A DNA stretch of 57,906 nt from Tyzzerella sp. (lineage in GTDB: Bacteria; Bacillota; Clostridia; Lachnospirales; Lachnospiraceae): assembly GCA_017410145.1 (NCBI GenBank), contig JAFQRJ010000027.1, forward strand, positions 1 to 57,906. Direction: 5' to 3'. The notes beneath the pieces were generated by a model, which saw nothing but the letters and a program-made list of their open reading frames with translations, was not told the DNA's origin and searched no databases. Positions 45,449 to 55,400 of this stretch are shown piece after piece; within the stretch, counting starts at the first letter, position 1; the number at the start of each line of letters is the position of its first letter. The translations under genes were made by a program, and so were the position numbers.

Positions 45449-46738
45449 GTGAAAAAATATTCGGTAATCATTATAGGTGCTGGTGGACGTGGAACCGATT
45501 ATGCTCGTTATATGAAAATGATGCCCGAAAAATTTCAGGTTGTGGGTGTAGCTGATACCATCAAAGAACGTCGTGAAAATATTAAAAACATGTTTGGTTT
45601 AAAAGAAAATGAATGCTATAAAAGTTGGGTAGATATTTTAAGTAAACCGAAGATGGCAGATATTGCGGTGATTGCTACGATGGACGATGTGCATTATAAG
45701 CCTGCAATGAAAGCAAATGAACTAGGGTACAATCTTTTACTGGAGAAACCGGTAGCGCAGACTGCTCAGGAATGCATTGACATTGCAAATGCTGCAAAGG
45801 AGAAAGGTGTGGAGGTATTGGTTTGTCATGTGCTTCGTTATGCACCGTTCTTTAAGAAAGTCAAAGATATAGTCATGAACGGAATGATTGGTGAAGTTAT
45901 GTCAGTGCTTCAGGTGGAGGCAGTGGGACATTTGCATCAGAGTCATAGTTATGTTCGCGGTGATTGGCATAGGGAAGATGAGACAACACCAATGCTTCTT
46001 GCAAAATGTTGTCATGACATAGACATAATTCAGTGGCTGATTGATAAGCCTTGTAAAAAAGTATCTTCTTTTGGAGAATTATCTCATTTTAAACCAGAGA
46101 ATGCTCCGGCAGGTGCCCCTAAAAGATGTATTGATGGCGATTGTCCGGCTGGTGATACGTGTCCTTACAATTGCAGAAAACTATATGTAGATGACCATGA
46201 CAACTGGATGCGAAGAGCTGTAGGACGAGGATTTTCAAAAGAATTTATGCCTACCGATGAAGAAGTTATAGAAGGATTAGTATATACGAATTTCGGGTCA
46301 TGTGTTTATTATGCAAATAACGATGTTGTAGATCACCAAGTTGTGAACATGGAGTTTGAAGGCGGAGCTACAGCAAGTCTTACGATGAATGCATTTAATA
46401 AGGGTGGACGATACATACGAATTTTTGGAACAAAAGGTGAATTATATGCAAACGCATCTGATACGGAAATTACGTTATTCACCTTTGATAAGAAAGAAAC
46501 TCAAAAAATACAAGTGGAAGAAACAGAAGAAAGCATTGCTGGTGGACATGGCGGTGGAGATTTTGGAATTGTCGAAGAACTGTATGATTACCTAAATGGA
46601 AATTATAAAGGTTACTGTGCTGCCAATATTGACATATCTGTTAAAAATCATTTAATCGGATTTGCAGCAGAAAAGGCAAGATGCAAAAACACTGTAGAGA
46701 ATGTTGAAACATTTGGTAAAAAGCTTGGTTTCAAATAA
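45449..46738 (+). CDS. Gfo/Idh/MocA-family oxidoreductase
   Basis: A 429-residue NAD(P)-dependent sugar oxidoreductase: Rossmann opening VIIIGAGGRGTDYARYM, the LLEKPVAQT substrate motif with the catalytic Lys, and CCHDIDIIQWLID with the His. A cysteine-rich insertion (CIDGDCPAGDTCPYNC) is shared by a large subset of this family. It starts at GTG 45449, seven bases after GGGGGTG. It is first in the transporter operon and may oxidise the imported sugar or its derivative; substrate unknown. Confidence 0.9.
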   Translation: MKKYSVIIIGAGGRGTDYARYMKMMPEKFQVVGVADTIKERRENIKNMFGLKENECYKSWVDILSKPKMADIAVIATMDDVHYKPAMKANELGYNLLLEKPVAQTAQECIDIANAAKEKGVEVLVCHVLRYAPFFKKVKDIVMNGMIGEVMSVLQVEAVGHLHQSHSYVRGDWHREDETTPMLLAKCCHDIDIIQWLIDKPCKKVSSFGELSHFKPENAPAGAPKRCIDGDCPAGDTCPYNCRKLYVDDHDNWMRRAVGRGFSKEFMPTDEEVIEGLVYTNFGSCVYYANNDVVDHQVVNMEFEGGATASLTMNAFNKGGRYIRIFGTKGELYANASDTEITLFTFDKKETQKIQVEETEESIAGGHGGGDFGIVEELYDYLNGNYKGYCAANIDISVKNHLIGFAAEKARCKNTVENVETFGKKLGFK

Positions 46739-46821
46739 TTACCAATAATGAATATATTTCCCAGTAATTATGAGAAATTCGGGAATGTATAATAAAAAAT
46801 GAAGAAAGAGGAGGAAAAAAC

Positions 46822-48645
46822 ATGAAAAAACAAATTAAAAAAACAATCACATTATTACTTGCAGTGATTATGGTGCTTAGCTTAGCAGGCTGCAGTGGCA
46901 AAAACGGAGGTTCTGCGGATGCCGGTGATAGAACTGTTGTTTATTATGCAGCATCTTATGTTACAGCGCAGGTAAGAGATTCTTATCTTGAACTAATAGA
47001 ATCTTATAACAACGGGCAAGGTAAAGAAGATGGAGTATATGTTCAGATGACAGATAATGCAGGAGCTATTAGTGGTCTTGATTCAGCACTTCGCAGCAAT
47101 TACATGTATGACGTGATTCAATTAAGCGATGGTGAGTACAAAGCGCTTGCTATGCAGGGCGGAAACTATTTCGTAGCATTGGATGAATATCTTACAGATG
47201 AAGTAAAGACGGCAATGCAATGGGAACAGATTCCAGAAAACTTAGTTAACCGTTTTCGTATGAATACCACTGCAGACAGCAACGGCTTATTTACTGCAGG
47301 TGAAGGAACAAGTCTTTTGGCACTTCCTAACGGAAGCAACCCACAGATGCTTTACTACAACAAGAAGATTTTAGAACAATGCGGAATCAATATCGTTTCC
47401 GTTCCTGAATCGGAATTAGCTACATACAATTCGGAAAATGGTGCTTCCTTAAAAGCACACGGTTATGCGGAATACAAAGAAGCTCCATACGTTGATGCAA
47501 AGAGCAGCAAAAATGAAACTGGTGAATTTGTATACAAAGTATTTAACGAATGTATCGCAATGAACTGGGAAGAATTAAGATGCGTTGCACGTGCTTTTCA
47601 AAAACAATACGGATATGAATACGGATACATGAGTGAATGGTGGTTTAACTATGGATTCTCAGTTGGTGGCGACTGCGTAGGCTGGGATGATGCAGCAGGA
47701 CAATACAAATTTACTCTTACAGACAAACAGGCAAACTACTTAGCATTAACAGATATTACTGTAAACGGAAGAAACTACAGCAAGGGTGATGTCCTTTTTT
47801 ATGAAGATAAAACATTCTTGAACAACAATGCATCAGAAAAATCAGCACTTAATGGGAAAATTTACGAGCTTCCATCTCAATATGATGCAATCTTAGAATT
47901 TAATCGTTTGGGTGTACCAGCAGACAAGCAAGCTGACACAGGTGTAATGGGATACGGAGTAGCACCAAGCACAACAGCTAACCGTACAGCAAGATTTACA
48001 TCTGGTACAGACTGTCCGCTTCTTGTGGAAGACTTCTCACAGGCAGCATCATTTAAAGGAATTCTTGGTGATGCACTTGGAATGGCAATGCCAGCACAAT
48101 ATAGAGAATATGTAGGCGGAAGTACTTATACAAAAGGTGGAACGGAGTACTTGAAAGTAATCGGTGAAACATACAACGGAGCAGTTTACACAGGTGATTT
48201 ACATATGGAAGGTGACACAGCAATTGTTGGTGAAGCTGCAACAGAAAGTGATGGAAAAGGACTTTTCATTCCTGCAAACACAAAGAATAAAATCTATGAC
48301 GCAGCATTCAAGTTTGCAAGCTGGGTAGCAGGACCAAAAGGTCAGGCAATCCTTGCAAAAGGTAACTCGGCAGTTCCAAACCAGACATCATATGGTCTTG
48401 GAGAATATGCAACATCAGAAGACAGAATCATCTCGAATATGTGGGCAGGGGCCTACATGGCACAAAAAGCTGACATTGGTGACTACACATACTTCACAAC
48501 TGTAACTTGGATTACAGAATGGTCTCAAACTTTCAACAGCGATGTACGTGAAGGTAAGATGACTCTTACAGATTTCATAAACGCAAAAATAGAAGTAGCA
48601 AACACCAGCCTTAAAGGTATGAGATTTAGAATTGTAGGAAGATAG
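46822..48645 (+). CDS. ABC transporter sugar-binding lipoprotein
   Basis: A 607-residue extracellular solute-binding protein with a lipoprotein signal (LSLAGC, lipidated Cys24). The segment AGEGTSLLALPNGSNPQMLYYNKKIL is a family-1 binding-protein feature, and the C-terminal AAFKFASWVAGPKGQAILAKGN is typical of oligosaccharide binders. It is longer than the usual 420-450 residues. A -10-like TATAAT is at 46788-46793. It supplies substrate to the two permeases that follow. Confidence 0.92.
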   Translation: MKKQIKKTITLLLAVIMVLSLAGCSGKNGGSADAGDRTVVYYAASYVTAQVRDSYLELIESYNNGQGKEDGVYVQMTDNAGAISGLDSALRSNYMYDVIQLSDGEYKALAMQGGNYFVALDEYLTDEVKTAMQWEQIPENLVNRFRMNTTADSNGLFTAGEGTSLLALPNGSNPQMLYYNKKILEQCGINIVSVPESELATYNSENGASLKAHGYAEYKEAPYVDAKSSKNETGEFVYKVFNECIAMNWEELRCVARAFQKQYGYEYGYMSEWWFNYGFSVGGDCVGWDDAAGQYKFTLTDKQANYLALTDITVNGRNYSKGDVLFYEDKTFLNNNASEKSALNGKIYELPSQYDAILEFNRLGVPADKQADTGVMGYGVAPSTTANRTARFTSGTDCPLLVEDFSQAASFKGILGDALGMAMPAQYREYVGGSTYTKGGTEYLKVIGETYNGAVYTGDLHMEGDTAIVGEAATESDGKGLFIPANTKNKIYDAAFKFASWVAGPKGQAILAKGNSAVPNQTSYGLGEYATSEDRIISNMWAGAYMAQKADIGDYTYFTTVTWITEWSQTFNSDVREGKMTLTDFINAKIEVANTSLKGMRFRIVGR

Positions 48646-48669
48646 TTCCAAAGTTAGGAGGTAGTTCGT

Positions 48670-49638
48670 ATGCAGACGAAACCTGCAAATAAAAAGAAAA
48701 AACATTGGAGAACAGAATCCAAGATAGCCCTTGCAGTAGCGTGTATTCCGCTACTCGGGTTTATCATTTTTAACGGATTTCCACTCATCATTTCTTTTAT
48801 TGGAATGTTCTGCAATGTGGATTTATATAACTTAACAAATATTCAATGGAATAATTTTGAAGGCTTTAAATCAGTGTTTATACCACGACACGCTTTTGAC
48901 TTGTTTTATTTCGACTTGTCAAAATATTTTTACAAAGCAATTTATATTACAATTTGGATTGCTTCCACACAACTTGTAACATTGTTGATTGCATTGTTCA
49001 TAGCAACGTTACTTCGTGAAAAGTTTGCCGGAAGCAAGATCTTCCAGATATTGTTTTTCATTCCATATATCTGTTCAACTGTTGCAGTAGCCCTTATGTG
49101 GAGATGGATATTTGACTGGGAAGGTGGTATTTTAAACAGTATGCTAGGAACCAATATTAAATGGCTGGAAGATCCGAAAACTATGACATGGTGTATTATC
49201 ATTGCTACTATGTGGTCAGCACCAGGTTACGGTATTGTTATGTATAAAGCGGCATTTTCCAATATTAATAGTGCGTTATACGAAGCGGCTGCAGTGGACG
49301 GAGCGAATGCATGGCACAAGTTTCGTCATGTAACACTTCCAGGTATCAGTCCAACCACCTTCTACTTAATGCAGGCAGGTGTAGGTGCCGGACTTTTGAC
49401 TTACGATTTGGCGCAACTAGTTATTCCAAATGCGTGGGGCGTTCCAGGGGGGAATGAATCCATGGGTCTTACTATGATGCGCTTGGTTTACTATTTAATC
49501 ACAAACTCGACAACAACAGATGCAAACGGTATCAGCTATATGGTATCTTGCGCATGTGTTATCAGCTGGTTACTCTTTGTCGTGACAGGTGCAATCTCTA
49601 TGGTGCTACTCCACTTTAGAGATAAGAGTGTTCAATAG
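48670..49638 (+). CDS. Sugar ABC transporter permease (MalF type)
   Basis: A 322-residue membrane protein with about six helices and the EAA loop YEAAAVDGANAWHKFRHVTLPGI (about residues 204-226), which contacts the ATPase. The RBS is GGAGG before ATG 48670. It pairs with the next permease. No ATP-binding gene is present, so a shared MsmK-type ATPase elsewhere is likely. Confidence 0.94.
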   Translation: MQTKPANKKKKHWRTESKIALAVACIPLLGFIIFNGFPLIISFIGMFCNVDLYNLTNIQWNNFEGFKSVFIPRHAFDLFYFDLSKYFYKAIYITIWIASTQLVTLLIALFIATLLREKFAGSKIFQILFFIPYICSTVAVALMWRWIFDWEGGILNSMLGTNIKWLEDPKTMTWCIIIATMWSAPGYGIVMYKAAFSNINSALYEAAAVDGANAWHKFRHVTLPGISPTTFYLMQAGVGAGLLTYDLAQLVIPNAWGVPGGNESMGLTMMRLVYYLITNSTTTDANGISYMVSCACVISWLLFVVTGAISMVLLHFRDKSVQ

Positions 49639-49653
49639 GGGGCGGTGAGAGCA

Positions 49654-50538
49654 ATGAAAACAAATACGAAAAAATTTCCGATAGGAAGAATATTGGTTTA
49701 CATAGCACTGATACTTTATACCGTTTTCTTATTCTTTCCTATTATAACAGTTTTAGTAACCTCTTTTATTCCAACTGAGGAACTGGCAACAAGCACAGAG
49801 TTTTCATGGTGGTCAGCGAATGCGAATCTAGATGCGTATATTTCGATTTTTACGAATGACAGTTATATCATGACAACAGGATTACCGGGTCTGGTGCTTG
49901 GTTTTATTAATACTATGTGGATTACATTAGTTCCACTTCTTATGGGACTTATGACAGCCGGATTTTCAGCTTTTGCATTTTCGAAGATGGATTTTCCTGG
50001 CAAAGAAGGATTATTTAAATTCTCAATAATCATCAGAATGATTCCATTAGGTGCATTCGGAATTATCTCCTATGTGTTCTATTCGAACATCGGATGGACA
50101 GGAGATTTAGGATTCTTACCACTTGTAATTCCAGGAATGTTTGGTGGTATCGGAACCATGTTCTTTTTAAGATTGTTTTTTGATGGAATTCCAGATTCAC
50201 TGATTGAAGCTGCAAGATTGGATGGGGCCGGATTTTTCCAAGTGTTCTTTAAGGTAATGGCGCCGCTTGGAAAACCTGCATTTATTTCGCAGTTTATCTT
50301 TGGATTTGTAGGTGGATATAACAATTATTTGGGACCACAGTTGTATTTACAAAATCAACCGAAGTTCGTAACGCTTCAGTTGTACTTAAGTCAGATACGA
50401 AGCTTGTTCCCAAATGCAGGAAGTGAAAATATCTATAGTGCAGCGGCTATTCTAGGAATGCTTCCTCTGATTGTAATTTACTGTTTCATGCAGAAATACT
50501 TCATTGAAGGTATTGCTGTAGGCGGTGTAAAAGAGTAG
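49654..50538 (+). CDS. Sugar ABC transporter permease (MalG type)
   Basis: A 294-residue membrane protein with six predicted helices and the EAA loop IEAARLDGAGFFQVFFKVMAP. ATG 49654 lies close behind GGTGAG; an upstream GTG at 49645 is also in frame. It is the second channel half of the importer, ending GIAVGGVKE as is common in MalG-like proteins. Confidence 0.94.
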   Translation: MKTNTKKFPIGRILVYIALILYTVFLFFPIITVLVTSFIPTEELATSTEFSWWSANANLDAYISIFTNDSYIMTTGLPGLVLGFINTMWITLVPLLMGLMTAGFSAFAFSKMDFPGKEGLFKFSIIIRMIPLGAFGIISYVFYSNIGWTGDLGFLPLVIPGMFGGIGTMFFLRLFFDGIPDSLIEAARLDGAGFFQVFFKVMAPLGKPAFISQFIFGFVGGYNNYLGPQLYLQNQPKFVTLQLYLSQIRSLFPNAGSENIYSAAAILGMLPLIVIYCFMQKYFIEGIAVGGVKE

Positions 50539-50557
50539 GAGAAGGAGGTAACATGAT

Positions 50558-52399
50558 TTGAAACAAAGAAAAGCAATTTATGTAACAATAATCGGGTGCT
50601 TGCTTTCGGTTAGTATGTTGCTTGGTGGTTGTGTCAGTATAGGCGAAACACAATATGAAGTGGCGAGTTATCAAGGCGAATTGAAAGAGGGCGAGACAAA
50701 GACAGATTTTAATCATGAACTCTTTTATCGAAATGACAAGAAGACTACTGGGGCAGACCCGTTTGTATTCGATAACACAGAGAGAGATGGTTACTACTAC
50801 CTATTTGCAACCACAGGCGCTTGCTTCTGTTATCGTTCAAAAGATATGTCAGATTGGAAAACGGTAGGCCATGCTCTGGATCTTCTTGCATACGGAGAAG
50901 ATGGCGCTTACACAGAAGAACGTCAGGCAGCATGGACGGATATATGGGCACCGGAGATGGTCTATGATTCGGAAACAGAGCTTTACTATCTGTTTTTCAG
51001 TGCATCATCACGTGAAGACACCAATGTGAAGGAAGGAAACGGGGTAAAACCGGGGACAGCCATTTATCAGATGATGGTTGCAACTTCAAAATATCCGGAT
51101 AGAGATTTTAAATTAGTAAACTTTATGGATGCAGAAAGTTGTGGAAAAGAAAATCTTCACGACTATGATACGAAAAAATATCCACACTACTATGCGAAAT
51201 ATTTTATACTTGATCCAAGTAAATATACAGCATTTACAAAAACGACGGGTAGTACGGATGAGGATTCTGGATTCGGTGGATATACATGTTCTATCGACCC
51301 ACATCCATTTGTAGATGAAGATGGTACAAAGTATCTTTTCTGGACAGATAACATGGGAGAAAATCGTATAAATGCTGTTAAGATGGATAATTGGTTAAAA
51401 CCAGATTGGAGTACAGCAACTGCTGTTGCTTATTGTAACTATTATACAGTAGAGGATAGAAATAATGCATTGACTGGTGCTGTAGTGAGTCAGGTTAGTT
51501 ATGAGAACGGTACGGTAAATGAAGGACCAGTTGTAGTAAAGCATAATGATAAATATTATTTGACATTCTCTGTGAATGCCTATACAGACAGTTCATATCA
51601 GGTGGCACAGGCCGTTGCAGACAGTCCACTGGGGCCATATCGTAAGCTTACATTAGAGGAAGGAGGAGTACTTCTTTCCGGTGGTGTGGCTGGAAGTCAA
51701 AAGGTTTCTGGTTCCGGACATCACTCTTTTATTACAGTGGGAGAGCAAAGATTTATTGTCTATCATAAACACGATAGTTTTACAGTAGGTGGAAATCCAA
51801 GACATACCGCATTTGATGAGGTGAAGTGGATTACAGTCAAAGATAAAGATGGAAATGATTTGGATGTAATGTATGCAAATGGACCGACATGGTCAGTACA
51901 ACCGAAGATTGAAGCTTTTAGTGAATACGAAAATATTGCGGATGAGGCTTCGATTAGTGGAGCAGAAAATACATCTTACTTGAATGATGGTTTGTTATCT
52001 ATTTATAAATATGGGGATCCAACTTTTATGGAATATATTAAGGAAACTACCATTCACGAGACGACTACATTTACCTTCAATTTTGATGAGCCAAGAGCAG
52101 TGCGTGCAGTGATGGTTTACAATTCCAAGATGGAATTCGATTGTTTTCAGAAGATTTCTAGAGTAGAACTTGTATGCGAGGAAAATGGCGAAGAGGTTGT
52201 TCGTTATATAAAAGATATTGAATTCAGCGCAGAAAATCTCAAACTGAATGATATGGGTGGTGTGTTCTACGTGGACCCGGGAGCTGCGGCATATGCAGAG
52301 TTTGATGAACTCAATGTCAAAACAATTCGAATTACAATTGAAGTGCCGGAAGGACAAGAGCAAGTAGGCATTTCTGAAATAAGAATTTTAGGGAAATAG
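50558..52399 (+). CDS. GH43-family glycoside hydrolase lipoprotein
   Basis: A 613-residue protein. TTG 50558 follows GGAGG by nine bases and gives a lipoprotein signal (SMLLGGC, Cys25). A five-bladed propeller follows with the GH43 acids: D67 (ADPFVF, base), D247 (SIDPHPF, pKa modulator) and E322 (NEGPVVV, acid). The WAPEMVYDSETELYYLFFS blade is characteristic. Residues about 460-613 look like a galactose-binding/F5-8-type beta-sandwich. GH43 enzymes release arabinose or xylose from arabinan or arabinoxylan; anchored at the surface it would make the importer's substrate. Confidence 0.9.
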   Translation: MKQRKAIYVTIIGCLLSVSMLLGGCVSIGETQYEVASYQGELKEGETKTDFNHELFYRNDKKTTGADPFVFDNTERDGYYYLFATTGACFCYRSKDMSDWKTVGHALDLLAYGEDGAYTEERQAAWTDIWAPEMVYDSETELYYLFFSASSREDTNVKEGNGVKPGTAIYQMMVATSKYPDRDFKLVNFMDAESCGKENLHDYDTKKYPHYYAKYFILDPSKYTAFTKTTGSTDEDSGFGGYTCSIDPHPFVDEDGTKYLFWTDNMGENRINAVKMDNWLKPDWSTATAVAYCNYYTVEDRNNALTGAVVSQVSYENGTVNEGPVVVKHNDKYYLTFSVNAYTDSSYQVAQAVADSPLGPYRKLTLEEGGVLLSGGVAGSQKVSGSGHHSFITVGEQRFIVYHKHDSFTVGGNPRHTAFDEVKWITVKDKDGNDLDVMYANGPTWSVQPKIEAFSEYENIADEASISGAENTSYLNDGLLSIYKYGDPTFMEYIKETTIHETTTFTFNFDEPRAVRAVMVYNSKMEFDCFQKISRVELVCEENGEEVVRYIKDIEFSAENLKLNDMGGVFYVDPGAAAYAEFDELNVKTIRITIEVPEGQEQVGISEIRILGK

Positions 52400-52411
52400 G
52401 AGGTGTCAGGA

Positions 52412-55400
52412 ATGGAAAAAAAGAAAAAGTTGACCACTAAGAAGCTGATAGCGATTCTTGTAGTAGTTTTTGCAGCTTGTTGTGGTGCTTTAGGAATACT
52501 GGCATTTGCCCGCAATCACGTGAATGAGGTTGCTGCCGAGAAAAAGTATGAGTATTACAATCCGGACGAGACAAAAGCAGAGACGGATGAAGACTTTAAT
52601 ATAGATGGTGTTCTAGACGAGAAAATTTATCAGGATTGTACGTGGCTTTATGCACGTAATGTAAAGGGGGATGCATTTGTAGACCTTGCCATGACAAGCT
52701 ATTATGGCGATAAAGGTGTGTATTATGTGTATGATGTTACAGAAAGTTCAACCATTTATGTGAATCCGGAACGTTCCAACTATTGTAACAGCGGTATTGA
52801 AATGTATCTGGCTCCGGATGAGGCATCAAACTTAAGATACAATAATACCTATGAAATGCATTTACTCCCAACAGGTGAAGTTGGAGTTTATAGAAGCAGC
52901 GGCACGGGTCGTTTTATCCGTGGTGAATCACAAGAGGAATTTATGCCTTACTTGGGTGCAACTACAAAGGGTGGAGCAGTGAATTCGCCTGATTGTCATG
53001 GATATTACCTGGAATTATTTATTCCATGGGAATATTTTGAAACACAAGACTCAGACCTTGAGGAAATAAAGAGTAATTTTATGTACATCAATCCTGCGCA
53101 TATCACTTCCTACAATGAGAGTGGTTCGGATTTAAATGGTGACCGATTCTGGTACGCATTTGCAACACAGCTCGGAGGAGATGGTTGGAGTGATGTGACA
53201 AAATATTTTAAATTCGATGGTCAGGGATTGGTTGGTTCTGTGCCGATTACATATGAAAAAGAGGAACACTGTACCATTACCGGAAGTAAGACGATTATTC
53301 CGGGGATGAAAGCATACGTTACTATCACACCGGAAGAAGGATATGCACTCAGTTCCATCTTGGTAAATGGAGAGGAGCAGATTAAGAAAGTATCTTATAA
53401 CGAGGATGGTTCTGTTACATTAGCGCTTAAGAGTAAAGGGGAACCAATCACAATCTCAGCTTCTGCAGAAAAGATTACCGAGGGCAATAAAACTTTACGT
53501 GGAATTGTTTATCCGCATAAGTTAGGTGGAGACAGCCTAAGTGGGGTAGAGATTAGTTATAAGGGTCCAAACGGTGAAAAACCGATTACACTAGACAAAA
53601 ATGGTGCATTTGAATTAAAGGATTTGCAACAGGGATATTATACAATCACAGTTTCTAAAGCGGGATATCAGACTCTTGTTCGAAACATTAGTCTAAAACG
53701 AGATATTGAAACGGAATTATGGTTGGAATACGACCTGTTTGCAAAAGTGAGCGGTACCAGTTGGGATATTGAAGAACAGAATGATGGTATTTTGAATTCT
53801 ATCGGAGGAAATGGCATTATCCTTACAAAAGATTCTTATAATAAATTTTCTGTAGAAGGTAATTTCCGTTTTGATGAAAGTATCAAGGACCTTGCAGAAC
53901 ATGATTATTATGAACAACAGCGTATCGGGTTAAGAATCAAATTTAGTAACGGAAAGTATTGGCATGTGGATGTCCTGCAACAGAAAGGAAAATATCTGGT
54001 GCAGTATGCTGAGCTTACCGGAAAAGATTCTATTTATAGCTGGACTACGATACATACCATGACAGATGAGGAGATAGCAAAATACAGGAGTGCAGAGGGT
54101 ATCAATTTAAAAGTGGTACGAGATGGTCAGTATGCAAATGTGTATTTGGATAATAAATTCGTTGCGGCAGAAGATTTTGGTGCTGATTATAGCAAACTGA
54201 CAGCACAATTAGGATTTGAATCCTATGCTGTATGTGATGGAATTTCAACTGTAAAATTTGATATTAAAACAAACAACGTGAAGGTTGAGAAAACTCCTTA
54301 TTTCTCACGCAGTGGCGGATGGAATATTTCAAAACAATTTGAAGGGTTAGTAACTCTGCCAAACGGCGGATATAATGCGAAGTTAAAATTCAGTCAGAAA
54401 TATACAGACATGGATTTGACCTTAACAGTAAGAGATTACGCAAAAGGGAAAGATGACACCATAACAGACTCTCCAAGAACGGATGTGAAGTTTGTATTTG
54501 AAAATGGAAAAGAACTGACATTTGGTGTTCTGCAGAGAAAGAATAACGGCAAAGTCGTGATTCAATCTATGGATGATAGTGATAAGACTATTACCGGATG
54601 GACAACACAGTATACATTTTCGGAGGAAGAAAAAGCACAGTTTAAAACGGAAGAAGGAATCGACTTTAGAATCGTTCGAATCGGAACAGAGTTTGCTCTT
54701 TACATCGGCGATAAGATGGTGAAGGTTTGCGATTTCGAAGGAAAGATAAAAGCAGATACCAAGGCAAATATCTACCTCAGACACTGGGGAGACGAAGGCG
54801 TTGATGTAGAGATTCCGTTTAGTATGAAGACAGACTTGAACAAAGTAACTATCAATGATGTAGGAAGTAAGAATGGTAAAGTGGTTGGTCAGAAGAAAAC
54901 CTATCTGGTAGGAGATACCGTTGTTTTAGTCGGACAATCAGAGGCGTACTACTGTAATGCAATGAGCATAGATGGTCAGGCAGTTACCATGAATGATGAT
55001 ATAACCTACCGTTTTGTTGCAACGAAAAATAGTTACAACGTACAAGGAAACTTCGTTAAAAAAGTATTTGCGGATAATTATTCATGGAATTTGTTAAAGC
55101 AAAACGAAGGATTTATTACACTTCCTGGTGGCGGTGATAATTTTGGTTTAAAATTCTATGAAAAATATGTAGATATGGATTTGACTTTGACAGTAAAAGA
55201 CCATCCGATTGGGGAAGATAATACAGCAACGGACTCTCCAAGAAACGATGTGAAATTCATTTTTGAAGATGGAAAAGAGTTAACATTTGGCGTTCTTCAA
55301 AGAAAAGATAATGGAAAGTGTATTATCCAATCTATGCAAGATAGTAAGAATACAATTACCGGATGGACAACGCAGTATACATTTACAGACGAAGAAAAAG